Source of the DNA: CAVSWN01 sp046728115
GTDB taxonomy: Bacteria; Acidobacteriota; Vicinamibacteria; Vicinamibacterales; CAVVIG01
DNA length: 16,411 bases
Reading direction: 5' to 3'
Assembly: GCA_046728115.1 (NCBI GenBank)
Contig: JBKPDW010000060.1
Coordinates: forward strand, 1 to 16,411
Shown: positions 7,091 through 13,596 of the stretch, in pieces
Numbering within the stretch: position 1 is the stretch's first letter
How the letters are laid out: every line of letters begins with the position of its first letter
Translations under genes and position numbers: made by a program
The notes under the pieces: model-generated
What the model was told of the DNA's origin: nothing
The model's input: only the letters and a program-made list of their open reading frames with translations
The model's database searches: none

Positions 7091-7353
7091 TGGCGCGGCG
7101 TGCCGTCGGGCAGCGAGATGTCGCCGCGATCTCGGTGGGAAAACACGCGGGCCAAGTCGATGAATCCGGCCGCCAGATTCACGAGCCCGAGTCCCGTGAC
7201 GGCGCCGCGCACGAAGTTGTTGGTTAGCAGCGGCTGGAGCGGCGGCCAGGCTTCAGCGAAGTAGTTGCGCTCCCAGAACGTCGACCACGGCAGCACCAGA
7301 AGGAGGAGGCCGACTTCGAGAAAGAAGGCGATGAAGACGAGGCGGCGGATCAG
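7087..7353 (-). CDS. small two-helix membrane protein, probable CTG start
   Basis: An 88-residue predicted inner-membrane protein of no family I can name. From a CTG at 7353 the product begins MIRRLVFIAFFLEVGLLLLV, a positive-inside N-terminus followed by a clear membrane helix (about 4-23). A central loop (LPWSTFWERN, then WPPLQPLL) precedes a second helix, FVRGAVTGLGLVNLAAGFID (48-67), and a charged C-tail (FSHRDRGD). The frame has no ATG, GTG or TTG until the GTG at 7296, which would delete the first helix. The CTG forms a 4-bp CTGA overlap with the TPR gene stop, the same geometry as the GTGA/ATGA junctions around it. Both points favour CTG. The stop overlaps the thiE-like gene by GTGA. 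The fallback is a 69-residue protein from 7296. Confidence 0.72.
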   Translation of the reverse strand: MIRRLVFIAFFLEVGLLLLVLPWSTFWERNYFAEAWPPLQPLLTNNFVRGAVTGLGLVNLAAGFIDLARVFSHRDRGDISLPDGTPRQ

Positions 7354-9020
7354 AGCACTACCTCCGCGTCCTCGATCCGGTGAGTCGATCGATTCGCGAC
7401 GCTATCGGCGCGGGACGCATATCGGGGCTCGTCGACCACCGGCTGCACATCGAAATCGCCGAGGATGCCATCGATGTCGATCGCACTTGGACCCAGCGCA
7501 AAGATCGGATCGATGGGCGCGCGGCCAATCGACTCGTGCGACGGCGTCTGCCTTCCGGGTGCTGGCGACGACCGGGGGACCGGGGGCTGACGTCGAGGCG
7601 GAGCCGGCTTCGCGGTGCTTTCAAACCGAACGGGGTGTCGTACCCGCTCAGCGATGATTGCTTCGGCATTCGGCTCGTTCAACAGCTCTAGTGCCCGACG
7701 GAGACGTTCGATGTTCACCTCGTCTTGCGGTCCGCGATCCACGAGATCCTCCGCGATCGCGCGTGCTTCCGCGCCGCAGCCATTCGAGATGTACGCGTCG
7801 GCCAGCTGCGCCTGTGCCTCGTACATCGTCGCCTCCAGCCCGCCATCGATACACACTTCGACAAGCCGCAGCAGCGCCGGCACGTAGGTCGGGACTCGTC
7901 GGACGAATTCCTGCAATGCGACCACCGACCAGCTCCAATCGCGGCGGTCATTGGCACCGGCCACGGCCAGCTCCAGGACGCGGGATGCAGCCGCGGGATC
8001 GCGTTCCGCCAGATTGCAGCTGAGCAGCGCAATCTGCTCGCGGCCTTGCGGATCGTCGTCAAGAAACCGGCGAGCGTAACCCAGACCCTGGTCGACACGC
8101 TGCGCACGCAGAGCACAATCCGCCGCCATCAGCAGGAGCTCGGAATCGGTGCGAACCGCCTCGTCGGTGAGAAATTCCTCGGCGGCGCCGGCGTCGCCAC
8201 TCGCCAGCAGCCCTCGCGCTACTCGAAGGACGAGGGCATCGTCGTGGGGCGCGAGACGTGCGGCATCGCGCAGTGACCCAAGCGCTTCGTCAGGGCGGCC
8301 GCGATTCTCCAGAAGGTTCGCAAGATGCTCGAGCTCCTCGACAGTCGTGGCGAACTCGCGCGCTCGGAAGAAGTCGCCGGAGTCGACGGACGAGACCCTC
8401 AACGTCGACCGAACCTCCGTGTCTGCGGGGGCAATGATGTTGGCACAACGAAGGGCTTCGACTGCTTCGGCCGTCCTGTCCTTCTCGACTAGCTCTCGCG
8501 CGATGCATTTCAGGTCGCGAACGGCCGCATCAACGTCGCCGAGATCGGCTCGCGCTCCGGCGGCCGCGACGCGCCGGCTGTAATCCGACGGGTCCAGCGT
8601 GTCGATTCGGATGCGAATTTCCGCGGCGCCGCGCGCATCGCCGCGTGCGGCACGTCGGTCGGCAACGATCCCCAAGTGCACGCGCGCGTCGACCAACAGT
8701 CCCTGACTTGCGGCAATGTCCGCCGATTGCATCAGCGCGTGTTCGTCATCGGGATTCAGCTTGAGCGCTTTCTTGTAGAGGGCAGCGGCTTTCGCAACAA
8801 ACCCCTGATGACTCAGCTGGTCAGCCGTTCGGGTGAACTGCTGCGCGGCGCGGGCTGGCTGGCCTACCCGGATGTACAAATCGCCAAGCGTATTGGCCGT
8901 GCTCCAATCCGCGGGCTGGTCCTCGACGAGCGTCGAATACGCAGCAATGGCGGCGTCAAGCTTGCCTTGCCGCAGCAAGAGCTCGGCATTGCGAAGGGTA
9001 GCTGCGCGATCGATGGGCAC
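7350..9020 (-). CDS. long tetratricopeptide-repeat protein
   Basis: A 556-residue, mostly alpha-helical protein. The N-terminal third has typical TPR units (LLRQGKLDAAIAAYSTLVED at 16-35, then NTLGDLYIRVGQPARAAQQF and YKKALKLNPDDEHAL). More degenerate repeats follow to about residue 460 (GRPDEALGSLRDAARLAPHD among them). A Pro/Arg/Ser-rich spacer of about 30 residues comes next, with a short tail containing DPIFALGPSAIDIDGILGDF, which looks like a conserved docking segment. There is no signal peptide or membrane segment, so it is probably a cytoplasmic scaffold. The GTG at 9020 starts 11 bp after the rnhB stop with no clear Shine-Dalgarno sequence. The stop overlaps the membrane-protein gene by 4 bp (CTGA). 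The function is not known; co-transcription with ribosome-assembly and RNase HII genes does not by itself define a role. Confidence 0.85.
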   Translation of the reverse strand: MPIDRAATLRNAELLLRQGKLDAAIAAYSTLVEDQPADWSTANTLGDLYIRVGQPARAAQQFTRTADQLSHQGFVAKAAALYKKALKLNPDDEHALMQSADIAASQGLLVDARVHLGIVADRRAARGDARGAAEIRIRIDTLDPSDYSRRVAAAGARADLGDVDAAVRDLKCIARELVEKDRTAEAVEALRCANIIAPADTEVRSTLRVSSVDSGDFFRAREFATTVEELEHLANLLENRGRPDEALGSLRDAARLAPHDDALVLRVARGLLASGDAGAAEEFLTDEAVRTDSELLLMAADCALRAQRVDQGLGYARRFLDDDPQGREQIALLSCNLAERDPAAASRVLELAVAGANDRRDWSWSVVALQEFVRRVPTYVPALLRLVEVCIDGGLEATMYEAQAQLADAYISNGCGAEARAIAEDLVDRGPQDEVNIERLRRALELLNEPNAEAIIAERVRHPVRFESTAKPAPPRRQPPVPRSSPAPGRQTPSHESIGRAPIDPIFALGPSAIDIDGILGDFDVQPVVDEPRYASRADSVANRSTHRIEDAEVVL

Positions 9021-9031
9021 GTGACTGACGT

Positions 9032-9658
9032 CTACGATTCAATCGTATCAAACAGGGTTGGCGGTCGAAACGAGCGCCGGTGCACTCCCGAGTAACCGTA
9101 GCGCGCGACGGCTTCGAGATGATCGGCGGTAGCATAGCCCTTGTGCCGATCGAACCCATAGCGCGGGTCGCGGCCGTGGAGCTCGAGCATCCGCCGATCG
9201 CGCGTCACCTTGGCCATGATCGACGCGGCGGCAATCGCCGAGCAGCGTCGATCGCCGTGCGGAACGCCGCGTTGCGCCATAGGCAGATCCGGCACGCGAA
9301 ACGCGTCGACGAGCACGATGTCTGGCAACGGGACCAGGGCAAGAATGGCGCGCTGCATCGCGCGAAGCGACGCCTGATGGATGTTGATCCGGTCGATCTC
9401 TTCGGGATCGGCCTCGGCCACCGCCCACGCGACCGCCGCTTCCCGAATGGATTCGTAGAGCCGCTCGCGCTCGAGCGCGGGCACCACCTTCGAGTCGCAC
9501 ACGCCCGCAATGTGACGATCGGGATGCAGAACGACAGCGCCGGCGACGACCGGACCCGCCAGACAACCGCGGCCCGCTTCGTCCGCCCCCGCCACGTACA
9601 CGAATCCGACGCGACGCAACGCATTCTCGAGCGTGCGCATCGCGGGAACTCGGGTCAC
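9032..9658 (-). CDS. rnhB: ribonuclease HII
   Basis: Endonuclease that nicks the RNA strand of RNA-DNA hybrids and removes misincorporated ribonucleotides. The 208 residues match the family length of about 200. The diagnostic motif GADEAGRGCLAGPVVAGAVVL starts at residue 24 with the metal-binding Asp26/Glu27. VDAFRVP (117-123, Asp118) and the signature SAIAAASIMAKVTRDR (140-155, Asp154) follow, then GYGFDRHKGY-type residues (YGFDRHKGYAT, 167-177) for substrate binding. The GTG at 9658 overlaps the rplS stop (GTGA, 9655-9658); an ATG six codons later is the alternative. Placement straight after rplS is a common bacterial arrangement. Confidence 0.96.
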   Translation of the reverse strand: MTRVPAMRTLENALRRVGFVYVAGADEAGRGCLAGPVVAGAVVLHPDRHIAGVCDSKVVPALERERLYESIREAAVAWAVAEADPEEIDRINIHQASLRAMQRAILALVPLPDIVLVDAFRVPDLPMAQRGVPHGDRRCSAIAAASIMAKVTRDRRMLELHGRDPRYGFDRHKGYATADHLEAVARYGYSGVHRRSFRPPTLFDTIES

Positions 9659-10008
9659 TTTTGACTTCCTGCCGCTCCCTCTTTCATCCGCGCGGCCTTC
9701 CCCTTCAGATCGCGCAGGTAGTACAGCTTCGCGCGCCTGACTTTGGCCGATCGCGTCACCTCGACCTTTTGAATCGTCGGCGAGTGCAGCGGGAATATGC
9801 GTTCGACGCCTTGTCCGAACGACACCTTGCGCACTGTAAACGAGGCTCGCGTGCCGCCTCGGTGGAGGCCGATGACGACACCCTCGAAGATCTGGATGCG
9901 CTCTTTGTCGCCCTCTCGGACCTTGACGTGGACCCGCACCGTGTCACCCGCCCGCATTGCCGGCCGCTCGGTCAGCTGCGCCTTCTCGACCAGCTCAATC
10001 GTGTTCAT
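9655..10008 (-). CDS. rplS: 50S ribosomal protein L19
   Basis: Large-subunit ribosomal protein located at the 30S-50S interface. It has 117 residues, as expected. Family features are the start MNTIELVEKAQL, GDTVRVHVKVREGDKERIQ (21-39), FEGVVIGLHRGG (41-52), SFTVRKVSFGQGVERIFPLH (55-74) and the C-terminal KVRRAKLYYLRDLKGKAARM. The frame is open 32 codons further upstream, but the ATG at 10008 has a strong Shine-Dalgarno (GGAGGAG) 7 nt away and gives the family N-terminus. The first 14 bases overlap the end of trmD, and the ribosome-binding site lies inside trmD coding sequence. The stop overlaps rnhB by GTGA. Confidence 0.97.
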   Translation of the reverse strand: MNTIELVEKAQLTERPAMRAGDTVRVHVKVREGDKERIQIFEGVVIGLHRGGTRASFTVRKVSFGQGVERIFPLHSPTIQKVEVTRSAKVRRAKLYYLRDLKGKAARMKEGAAGSQK

Positions 10009-10747
10009 GTCGAAGCTCCTCCAGGATCTGCTGCTCCTCTTCGTCCAGACGCGCCTCGGCCAGCAGATCCGGTCGCCGATCGAGGGTCCGGCCCAATGCT
10101 TCACGCTTCCGCCACCGCCGAATTTCCGCGTGGTTCCCCGATAACAGGACCTCGGGCACCTTCAAGTGCCGTTCACCGCCCTCGATCGCGACTTCGGCCG
10201 GTCGCGTGTACTGCGGAAAGTCCAGCAATCCGCGGGCGAACGAATCGGCGGTCACCGACTCGTCGTCGCCGACCACACCAGGGACGCACCGCGCCACCGC
10301 GTCCAGAATGACCATCGCCGGCAGCTCACCGCCCGTCAGCACGTAATCGCCGATCGACACCTGCTCGGTTACCCGCTCGAGCACGCGTTCGTCGACGCCC
10401 TCGTACCGACCACAAATCACCACGATGTGCTCGTGCCCGCTCAGCCGCTTCGCGTCGGCCTGATCGAAGCGCCGCCCCTGAGGCGATGTGAGAATCACGG
10501 TCAACGGCCGACCGCGTTCTGCCGCGATCGCATCCAGCGCGCGAAAGATCGGTTCGACCTTCAGCACCATCCCCGGTCCGCCGCCGTACGGCACATCATC
10601 AACAACCCGATGCCGATCGCTCGTGAAGTCGCGCAGATCGCGGACCTTCACGTCGAGCGTACCACGCACTATCGCTCGTCCCAGGATGCCGGCCGCCAGC
10701 GGCTCGGCGATCATCGCCGGGAAGATGGTGATGATGTCGAACGTCAT
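9995..10747 (-). CDS. trmD: tRNA (guanine-N1-)-methyltransferase
   Basis: SAM-dependent, trefoil-knot (SPOUT) enzyme that methylates G37 next to the anticodon of tRNAs reading CNN codons, preventing +1 frameshifts. Its 250 residues match the family. Motifs are the N-terminus MTFDIITIFPAM, VPYGGGPGMVLK (52-63), TSPQGRRF (87-94), ICGRYEGVDERV (111-122), SIGDYVLTGGELPAMVI (131-147) and the catalytic segment ADSFARGLLDFPQYTRP (167-183), where Asp168 corresponds to the general base and the knot binds SAM. GNHAEIRRWRK (205-215) is the tRNA-binding C-terminal part. The ATG at 10747 follows a weak GGAGAG about 11 nt upstream, which belongs to the repeat hairpin separating rimM and trmD. The 3' end overlaps rplS by 14 bp. 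Confidence 0.98.
   Translation of the reverse strand: MTFDIITIFPAMIAEPLAAGILGRAIVRGTLDVKVRDLRDFTSDRHRVVDDVPYGGGPGMVLKVEPIFRALDAIAAERGRPLTVILTSPQGRRFDQADAKRLSGHEHIVVICGRYEGVDERVLERVTEQVSIGDYVLTGGELPAMVILDAVARCVPGVVGDDESVTADSFARGLLDFPQYTRPAEVAIEGGERHLKVPEVLLSGNHAEIRRWRKREALGRTLDRRPDLLAEARLDEEEQQILEELRHEHD
10016..10022 (-). promoter_or_regulatory. ribosome-binding site for rplS, inside trmD
   Basis: GGAGGAG on the minus strand, 7 nt before the rplS ATG, encoded within the Leu-Glu-Glu codons near the TrmD C-terminus. It fixes the rplS start at 10008 and is one of only two strong Shine-Dalgarno sequences in the operon. Confidence 0.85.
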
Positions 10748-10765
10748 TCAGCATCACACTCTCCA

Positions 10766-10838
10766 CCACGGAAGACACGGGGGACACGGAAGGAGGTACA
10801 TCCAAAGGTCAACCCCGTGTCCTCGGCGTGCTCCGCGG
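10766..10838 (-). repeat. hairpin repeat element between rimM and trmD
   Basis: Two inverted 24-nt arms (10766-10789 and 10815-10838) agree at 18 of 24 positions, and at 21 of 24 if G-U pairs are allowed in the minus-strand transcript. The loop is 25 nt. The innermost 8 positions are fully complementary. The left arm contains a 9-bp unit repeated three times in tandem (CACGGAAGA, CACGGGGGA, CACGGAAGG; 10767-10793). No U-tract follows and trmD lies just downstream, so it is not a usual intrinsic terminator. The CCGTGTC-rich composition resembles interspersed CACGGAG-type repeats I have seen in many environmental genomes; that resemblance is from memory. The rest of the 106-bp gap shows nothing else. 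Confidence 0.7.
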
Positions 10839-10853
10839 CGGATGGTTCGTCAT

Positions 10854-11384
10854 TCACACGTTCAGATCGAGCAGCCCGTCCGGTGCGTCCACGACGATTC
10901 GCTTTGCCGCGATGTCGATCGTCGTGCAAATCTCCGCAGCAAGTGGAATCAATACTTCGCCACGCGGTCCGTCTACGACAAGGCGGCTGGTTCCAAGCGT
11001 GCCCTCGACGCCGTTGACGACGCCAATTGCCTGACCTCGCCCAGTCTCCACGACGCACCCAATCAGGTCGTGCTGATAGAACGTGTCGGAGGGGAGCGCC
11101 ATCAGCCGTTCGATGGGCACCCGCATTTCCCGTCCGGCCAGATCTTCCGCCTGATCGATCGTGTCCACGCCCTCGAACCCGATGACGGGGCGATCCCGCT
11201 GGAAACGAACGGTCGCGAGCCTCAGCGAATCGACTACCCCGTTCCGCTCGATGAACACCTCTCCGCCAGGCTGAAACCGCGCTTCCGGAAAATCCGTTTC
11301 AGTATCGACGATCACCCGTCCGCGCAGCCCGTGCGTCCGAGCGATCCGTCCGACAACGGCCATCGCCGCCCAATCTGCACTCAC
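10854..11384 (-). CDS. rimM: 16S rRNA processing protein RimM
   Basis: Ribosome maturation factor that binds S19 and assists folding of the 30S head. It has about 176 residues, normal for the family. The N-terminal beta-barrel begins AVVGRIARTHGLRGRVIV (9-26), with TDFPEARFQPGGEVFI (30-45), GFEGVDTIDQAEDLAGREM (69-87) and VPIERLMALPSDTFYQHDLI (89-108). The PRC-barrel half ends in VLIPLAAEI (144-152) and IVVDAPDGLLDL (163-174). The exact start is uncertain: GTG at 11384 (MSADWAAMAVVG) is chosen; an ATG at 11363 and a GTG at 11420 (which would overlap khpA) are alternatives, and none has a strong Shine-Dalgarno sequence. It follows khpA and precedes the hairpin repeat and trmD; rimM-trmD linkage is typical. 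Confidence 0.93.
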   Translation of the reverse strand: MSADWAAMAVVGRIARTHGLRGRVIVDTETDFPEARFQPGGEVFIERNGVVDSLRLATVRFQRDRPVIGFEGVDTIDQAEDLAGREMRVPIERLMALPSDTFYQHDLIGCVVETGRGQAIGVVNGVEGTLGTSRLVVDGPRGEVLIPLAAEICTTIDIAAKRIVVDAPDGLLDLNV

Positions 11385-11406
11385 CAATCTGAACTCTGAA
11401 ATGGAT

Positions 11407-11652
11407 TTAGCGCCCTTCACGTATCTCGAGCGTAACGTCCTTGCCTTCCTTCTCTCCCGCCGTCGCGGCCAGCGTTCGAAGCGCCGCGGCTGTACGCCCC
11501 TGGCGGCCGATGACCTTTCCGAGATCGCCGGGCGCGACGAACAGCTCGATCAGCGTCTTGTGACGATGCTGCGACTCGGTCACTCGGACATCGTCCGGGC
11601 GATCGGTCAACGCTTTCGCAAGGACCTCGACGACCTCGCGCACGCCGCTCAT
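11407..11652 (-). CDS. khpA: KH-domain RNA-binding protein KhpA
   Basis: Small single-KH RNA-binding protein of the KhpA/YlqC family, which partners with KhpB (Jag) and binds many transcripts in Gram-positive species. The 81 residues are typical. The KH fold shows VREVVEVLAKALTDRPDDV (4-22), a beta-strand with TLIELFVAPGDLG (33-45), and the signature VIGRQGRTAAALRTL (47-61) with the GXXG loop Gly49-Arg50-Gln51-Gly52. The C-terminal strand is DVTLEIRE. The ATG at 11652 overlaps the rpsP stop by ATGA. A position between rpsP and rimM is conserved in many bacteria and supports the call. Confidence 0.93.
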   Translation of the reverse strand: MSGVREVVEVLAKALTDRPDDVRVTESQHRHKTLIELFVAPGDLGKVIGRQGRTAAALRTLAATAGEKEGKDVTLEIREGR

Positions 11653-11978
11653 GATCGTTCTGCAGCCGCCGGCCCATTCTTGTCTGCCGTCATCTGAACC
11701 GCGGAATCCGGCTTGCCCGCCGTAGCCGCAACGGCGGCGACAGACGTCAGATGCCGTGCCACGAGCGTTCGTACCGAATCGGACAACTGCGCGCCTTTCT
11801 TGATCCAATACTCCACACGTTCTTTGTCCACCTGGACGACCGCGGGTCGCGTGCGTGGATTGTAATGACCGAGGATTTCGATGAACGAGCTGTCGCGTGC
11901 GGCCCGGGAATCGGTGACGACGACGCGGAAGAAAGGACGTTTCTTGGAACCTGCACGCCGCAGACGAATGGTGACCAT
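11649..11978 (-). CDS. rpsP: 30S ribosomal protein S16
   Basis: Small-subunit protein needed for 30S assembly. The core matches the family: VTIRLRRAGSKKRPFFRVVV (2-21), DSRAARDSSFIEILGHYNPR (23-42) and VDKERVEYWIKKGAQLSDSV (50-69). The 109 residues exceed the usual 80-90 because of an Ala/Thr-rich tail (VAAVAATAGKPDSAV onward), a common lineage-specific extension. The ATG at 11978 has AGGAG 9 nt upstream; the open frame above it is not conserved. The stop is in an ATGA overlap with khpA. A 181-bp spacer with hairpins separates it from ffh. Confidence 0.96.
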   Translation of the reverse strand: MVTIRLRRAGSKKRPFFRVVVTDSRAARDSSFIEILGHYNPRTRPAVVQVDKERVEYWIKKGAQLSDSVRTLVARHLTSVAAVAATAGKPDSAVQMTADKNGPAAAERS

Positions 11979-11987
11979 CGACTCTAA

Positions 11988-11992
11988 CTCCT
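11988..11992 (-). promoter_or_regulatory. ribosome-binding site for rpsP
   Basis: AGGAG on the minus strand, 9 nt before the rpsP ATG; it decides the start at 11978 against the longer open frame. A small inverted repeat (ATCGGG and CCCGAT at 12001-12018, 6-nt loop) lies 8 nt upstream of it and could fold in the mRNA leader. Confidence 0.75.
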
Positions 11993-12084
11993 GAAAGGCT
12001 ATCGGGGCTCGACCCGATTGCCGGTTTCGCTGCGTCACTCGCGAACTGGACGGCTCGCGCTACACGAACACGCGCGCCTCGCGA

Positions 12085-12146
12085 CCGTGCGCGTCGCGCG
12101 GCCGCTTGACCCCGTGCGCGTAGCGCGGGCCTTGCAGGCCCGCGAT
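12085..12146 (-). repeat. direct repeat plus GC-rich hairpin in the ffh-rpsP spacer
   Basis: A 19-nt direct repeat (12085-12103 and 12112-12130; CCGTGCGCGT then GCGCGG) agrees at 17 of 19 positions with a 27-bp period. The second copy runs into a perfect stem-loop: CGCGGGCC (12124-12131) and GGCCCGCG (12137-12144), extendable by one T-A pair to a 3-nt loop. It starts 15 bp after the ffh stop on the transcribed strand. No U-tract follows, so it looks more like a REP-type element or mRNA-stability hairpin than a standard terminator. The remaining spacer (11993-12084 and 12147-12159) shows no gene. Confidence 0.65.
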
Positions 12147-12159
12147 CCGAGCGCCGCAA

Positions 12160-13533
12160 CTACCTGCGGCTGCGCAGCATCTGCATCGCCTGGCGACGCG
12201 CTTTCTTGCCGCCGCCGGCCAGCCCGGCGATCCCGCCGAGCTGCTTCAACATCTTCTGCATCTGCACGAATTGCTTCAGCAGACGATTCACTTCTTCGAC
12301 CGACGTCCCGCTGCCCTTCGCAATGCGCTTGCGGCGGCTTCCGTTGATGATGTGCTGTTTGCGCCGCTCGTCGGGCGTCATCGAGCTGATGATCGCCTCG
12401 ACACGCGACATCTGGCGCTCGTCCGGCTTGTTGTCCGCCAGCGCCTTCAGGTTGTCCATGCCCGGCAGCATCCCCATGATCGACTCGAGCGGCCCCATCT
12501 TCCGGATCATCTTCAGCTGATCGCGGAAGTCGTCGAGCGTGAACTCGTTCGACCGGATCTTCTCCTCGAGGCGCTGGGCGTCTTCCTCGGTAATCGCCGC
12601 TTCGGCCTTCTCGATGAGCGACAGGACGTCGCCCATTCCCAGCACGCGCGACACGACGCGTTCGGGGTGAAACGGTTCGAGATCCTCGAGCCGTTCCCCG
12701 CTTCCAGCGAACGCGATTGGCACACCAACCACCGACACGACCGAAAGCGCTGCCCCGCCCCGCGCATCGCCATCGAGCTTCGTCAGCACGACGCCGGTCA
12801 CGCCGACGCGCGCATTGAACTCGCCTGCGCTCTTGATTGCGTCCTGGCCCGTCATCGCATCGGCCACGAAGAGCCGATCCGACGGATCAGTCACGTCCTT
12901 GATCGTGACCAACTCATGCATCAACTCGTCATCGATGTGCAGGCGTCCGGCGGTGTCGACGATAACCGCGTCGAACCCAAGGTTGGTCGCTTCGGTCACC
13001 GCACCCCGTGCGCGCGCCACCGGATCCATCTGGCCGGCCGGATCGTGCACACGCACCGAAGCCTTTTGCGCGACAACGTTCAGCTGGTGGATGGCGGCCG
13101 GACGCTTGACGTCGGTCGACACGAGCAGCGGGTGCTTGCCCTGCCGCACCAACCACTTCGCCAGCTTTCCCGCCGTCGTGGTCTTGCCCGCGCCCTGAAG
13201 GCCCAGCAGCAGGATCACACGCGGCCGCTTGTTCGATGCCTGGAGACCGCCCTCCGCATTGCCGAAGAGCGCGACCATCTCGTCGCGAACGATGCGGATC
13301 ACCTGCTGGGACGGCACCAGGCCTCGCAGCACGTCATGCTCTTTGGCCGCATCCATCGCACGGTCCCGGACGCGATCGATGAACGCCTTGACGACCTTGA
13401 AGTTGACGTCCGCCTCGAGCAGCGCGAGTCGAATCTCCCGGAGCGCAACCTCGATGTTGTCCGGCGTCAGACGAGGTTCGCCCCGGAATGTCTTGAACAC
13501 GTCTTGCAGACGCGTGCTGAGGGATTCGAACAT
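12160..13533 (-). CDS. ffh: signal recognition particle protein Ffh (SRP54)
   Basis: GTPase that binds signal peptides together with 4.5S/6S RNA and delivers ribosomes to FtsY at the membrane. The 457 residues are full length. The N domain is about 1-100. The G domain has GLQGAGKTTTAGKLA (111-125), DVKRPAAIHQL (141-151), VDTAGRLHID (192-201), TKLDGDARGGAAL (251-263) and GSGERLEDLEPF (277-288). The methionine-rich M domain includes MIRKMGPLESIMGMLPGM (342-359), the RNA-binding GSRRKRIAKGSGTSVEEVNR (398-417) and a Met-rich tail (QMQKMLKQL). The ATG at 13533 gives the family start MFESLSTRLQ. A sigma70-type promoter lies about 30-60 bp upstream. It is the first gene of the long minus-strand series. 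The 4.5S RNA gene is not in the window. Confidence 0.98.
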   Translation of the reverse strand: MFESLSTRLQDVFKTFRGEPRLTPDNIEVALREIRLALLEADVNFKVVKAFIDRVRDRAMDAAKEHDVLRGLVPSQQVIRIVRDEMVALFGNAEGGLQASNKRPRVILLLGLQGAGKTTTAGKLAKWLVRQGKHPLLVSTDVKRPAAIHQLNVVAQKASVRVHDPAGQMDPVARARGAVTEATNLGFDAVIVDTAGRLHIDDELMHELVTIKDVTDPSDRLFVADAMTGQDAIKSAGEFNARVGVTGVVLTKLDGDARGGAALSVVSVVGVPIAFAGSGERLEDLEPFHPERVVSRVLGMGDVLSLIEKAEAAITEEDAQRLEEKIRSNEFTLDDFRDQLKMIRKMGPLESIMGMLPGMDNLKALADNKPDERQMSRVEAIISSMTPDERRKQHIINGSRRKRIAKGSGTSVEEVNRLLKQFVQMQKMLKQLGGIAGLAGGGKKARRQAMQMLRSRR

Positions 13534-13565
13534 GAGGGCGCTAACCTGCTCTACGGCAAACGCTT

Positions 13566-13595
13566 ATCGTAAACGACGCGCTTACAGGGTGTCAA
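13566..13595 (-). promoter_or_regulatory. sigma70-type promoter for the ffh operon
   Basis: On the minus strand: TTGACA (13595-13590, perfect -35), an 18-bp spacer, then TACGAT (13571-13566, 4 of 6 matches to the -10 consensus). Initiation would fall near 13559, giving a leader of about 26 nt before the ffh ATG. An exact 8-bp inverted repeat (13597-13604 and 13631-13638) sits just upstream. This is the best-looking conventional promoter in the window and lies in the 133-bp gap after ribBA. Confidence 0.75.
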
Positions 13596-13596
13596 T

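Noticed and set aside
9655..10104. 149-residue version of L19 from the upstream open frame
   Set aside because: The first 32 residues are a shadow of trmD; the ATG at 10008 has the strong ribosome-binding site and the family N-terminus.
10791..10797. Perfect Shine-Dalgarno-like AGGAGGT on the plus strand
   Set aside because: It is part of the repeat hairpin and no plausible plus-strand gene follows.
10766..10838. CRISPR array from the tandem CACGG units
   Set aside because: The units are only 9 bp, contiguous, three in number, with no spacers.
12122..12146. Rho-independent terminator after ffh
   Set aside because: The stem is strong, but no U-tract follows on the transcribed strand and rpsP continues on the same strand without an obvious promoter.
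12271..13572. 433-codon plus-strand open frame opposite ffh
   Set aside because: Antisense shadow of Ffh; the translation is His/Arg/Asp-rich with no family features.
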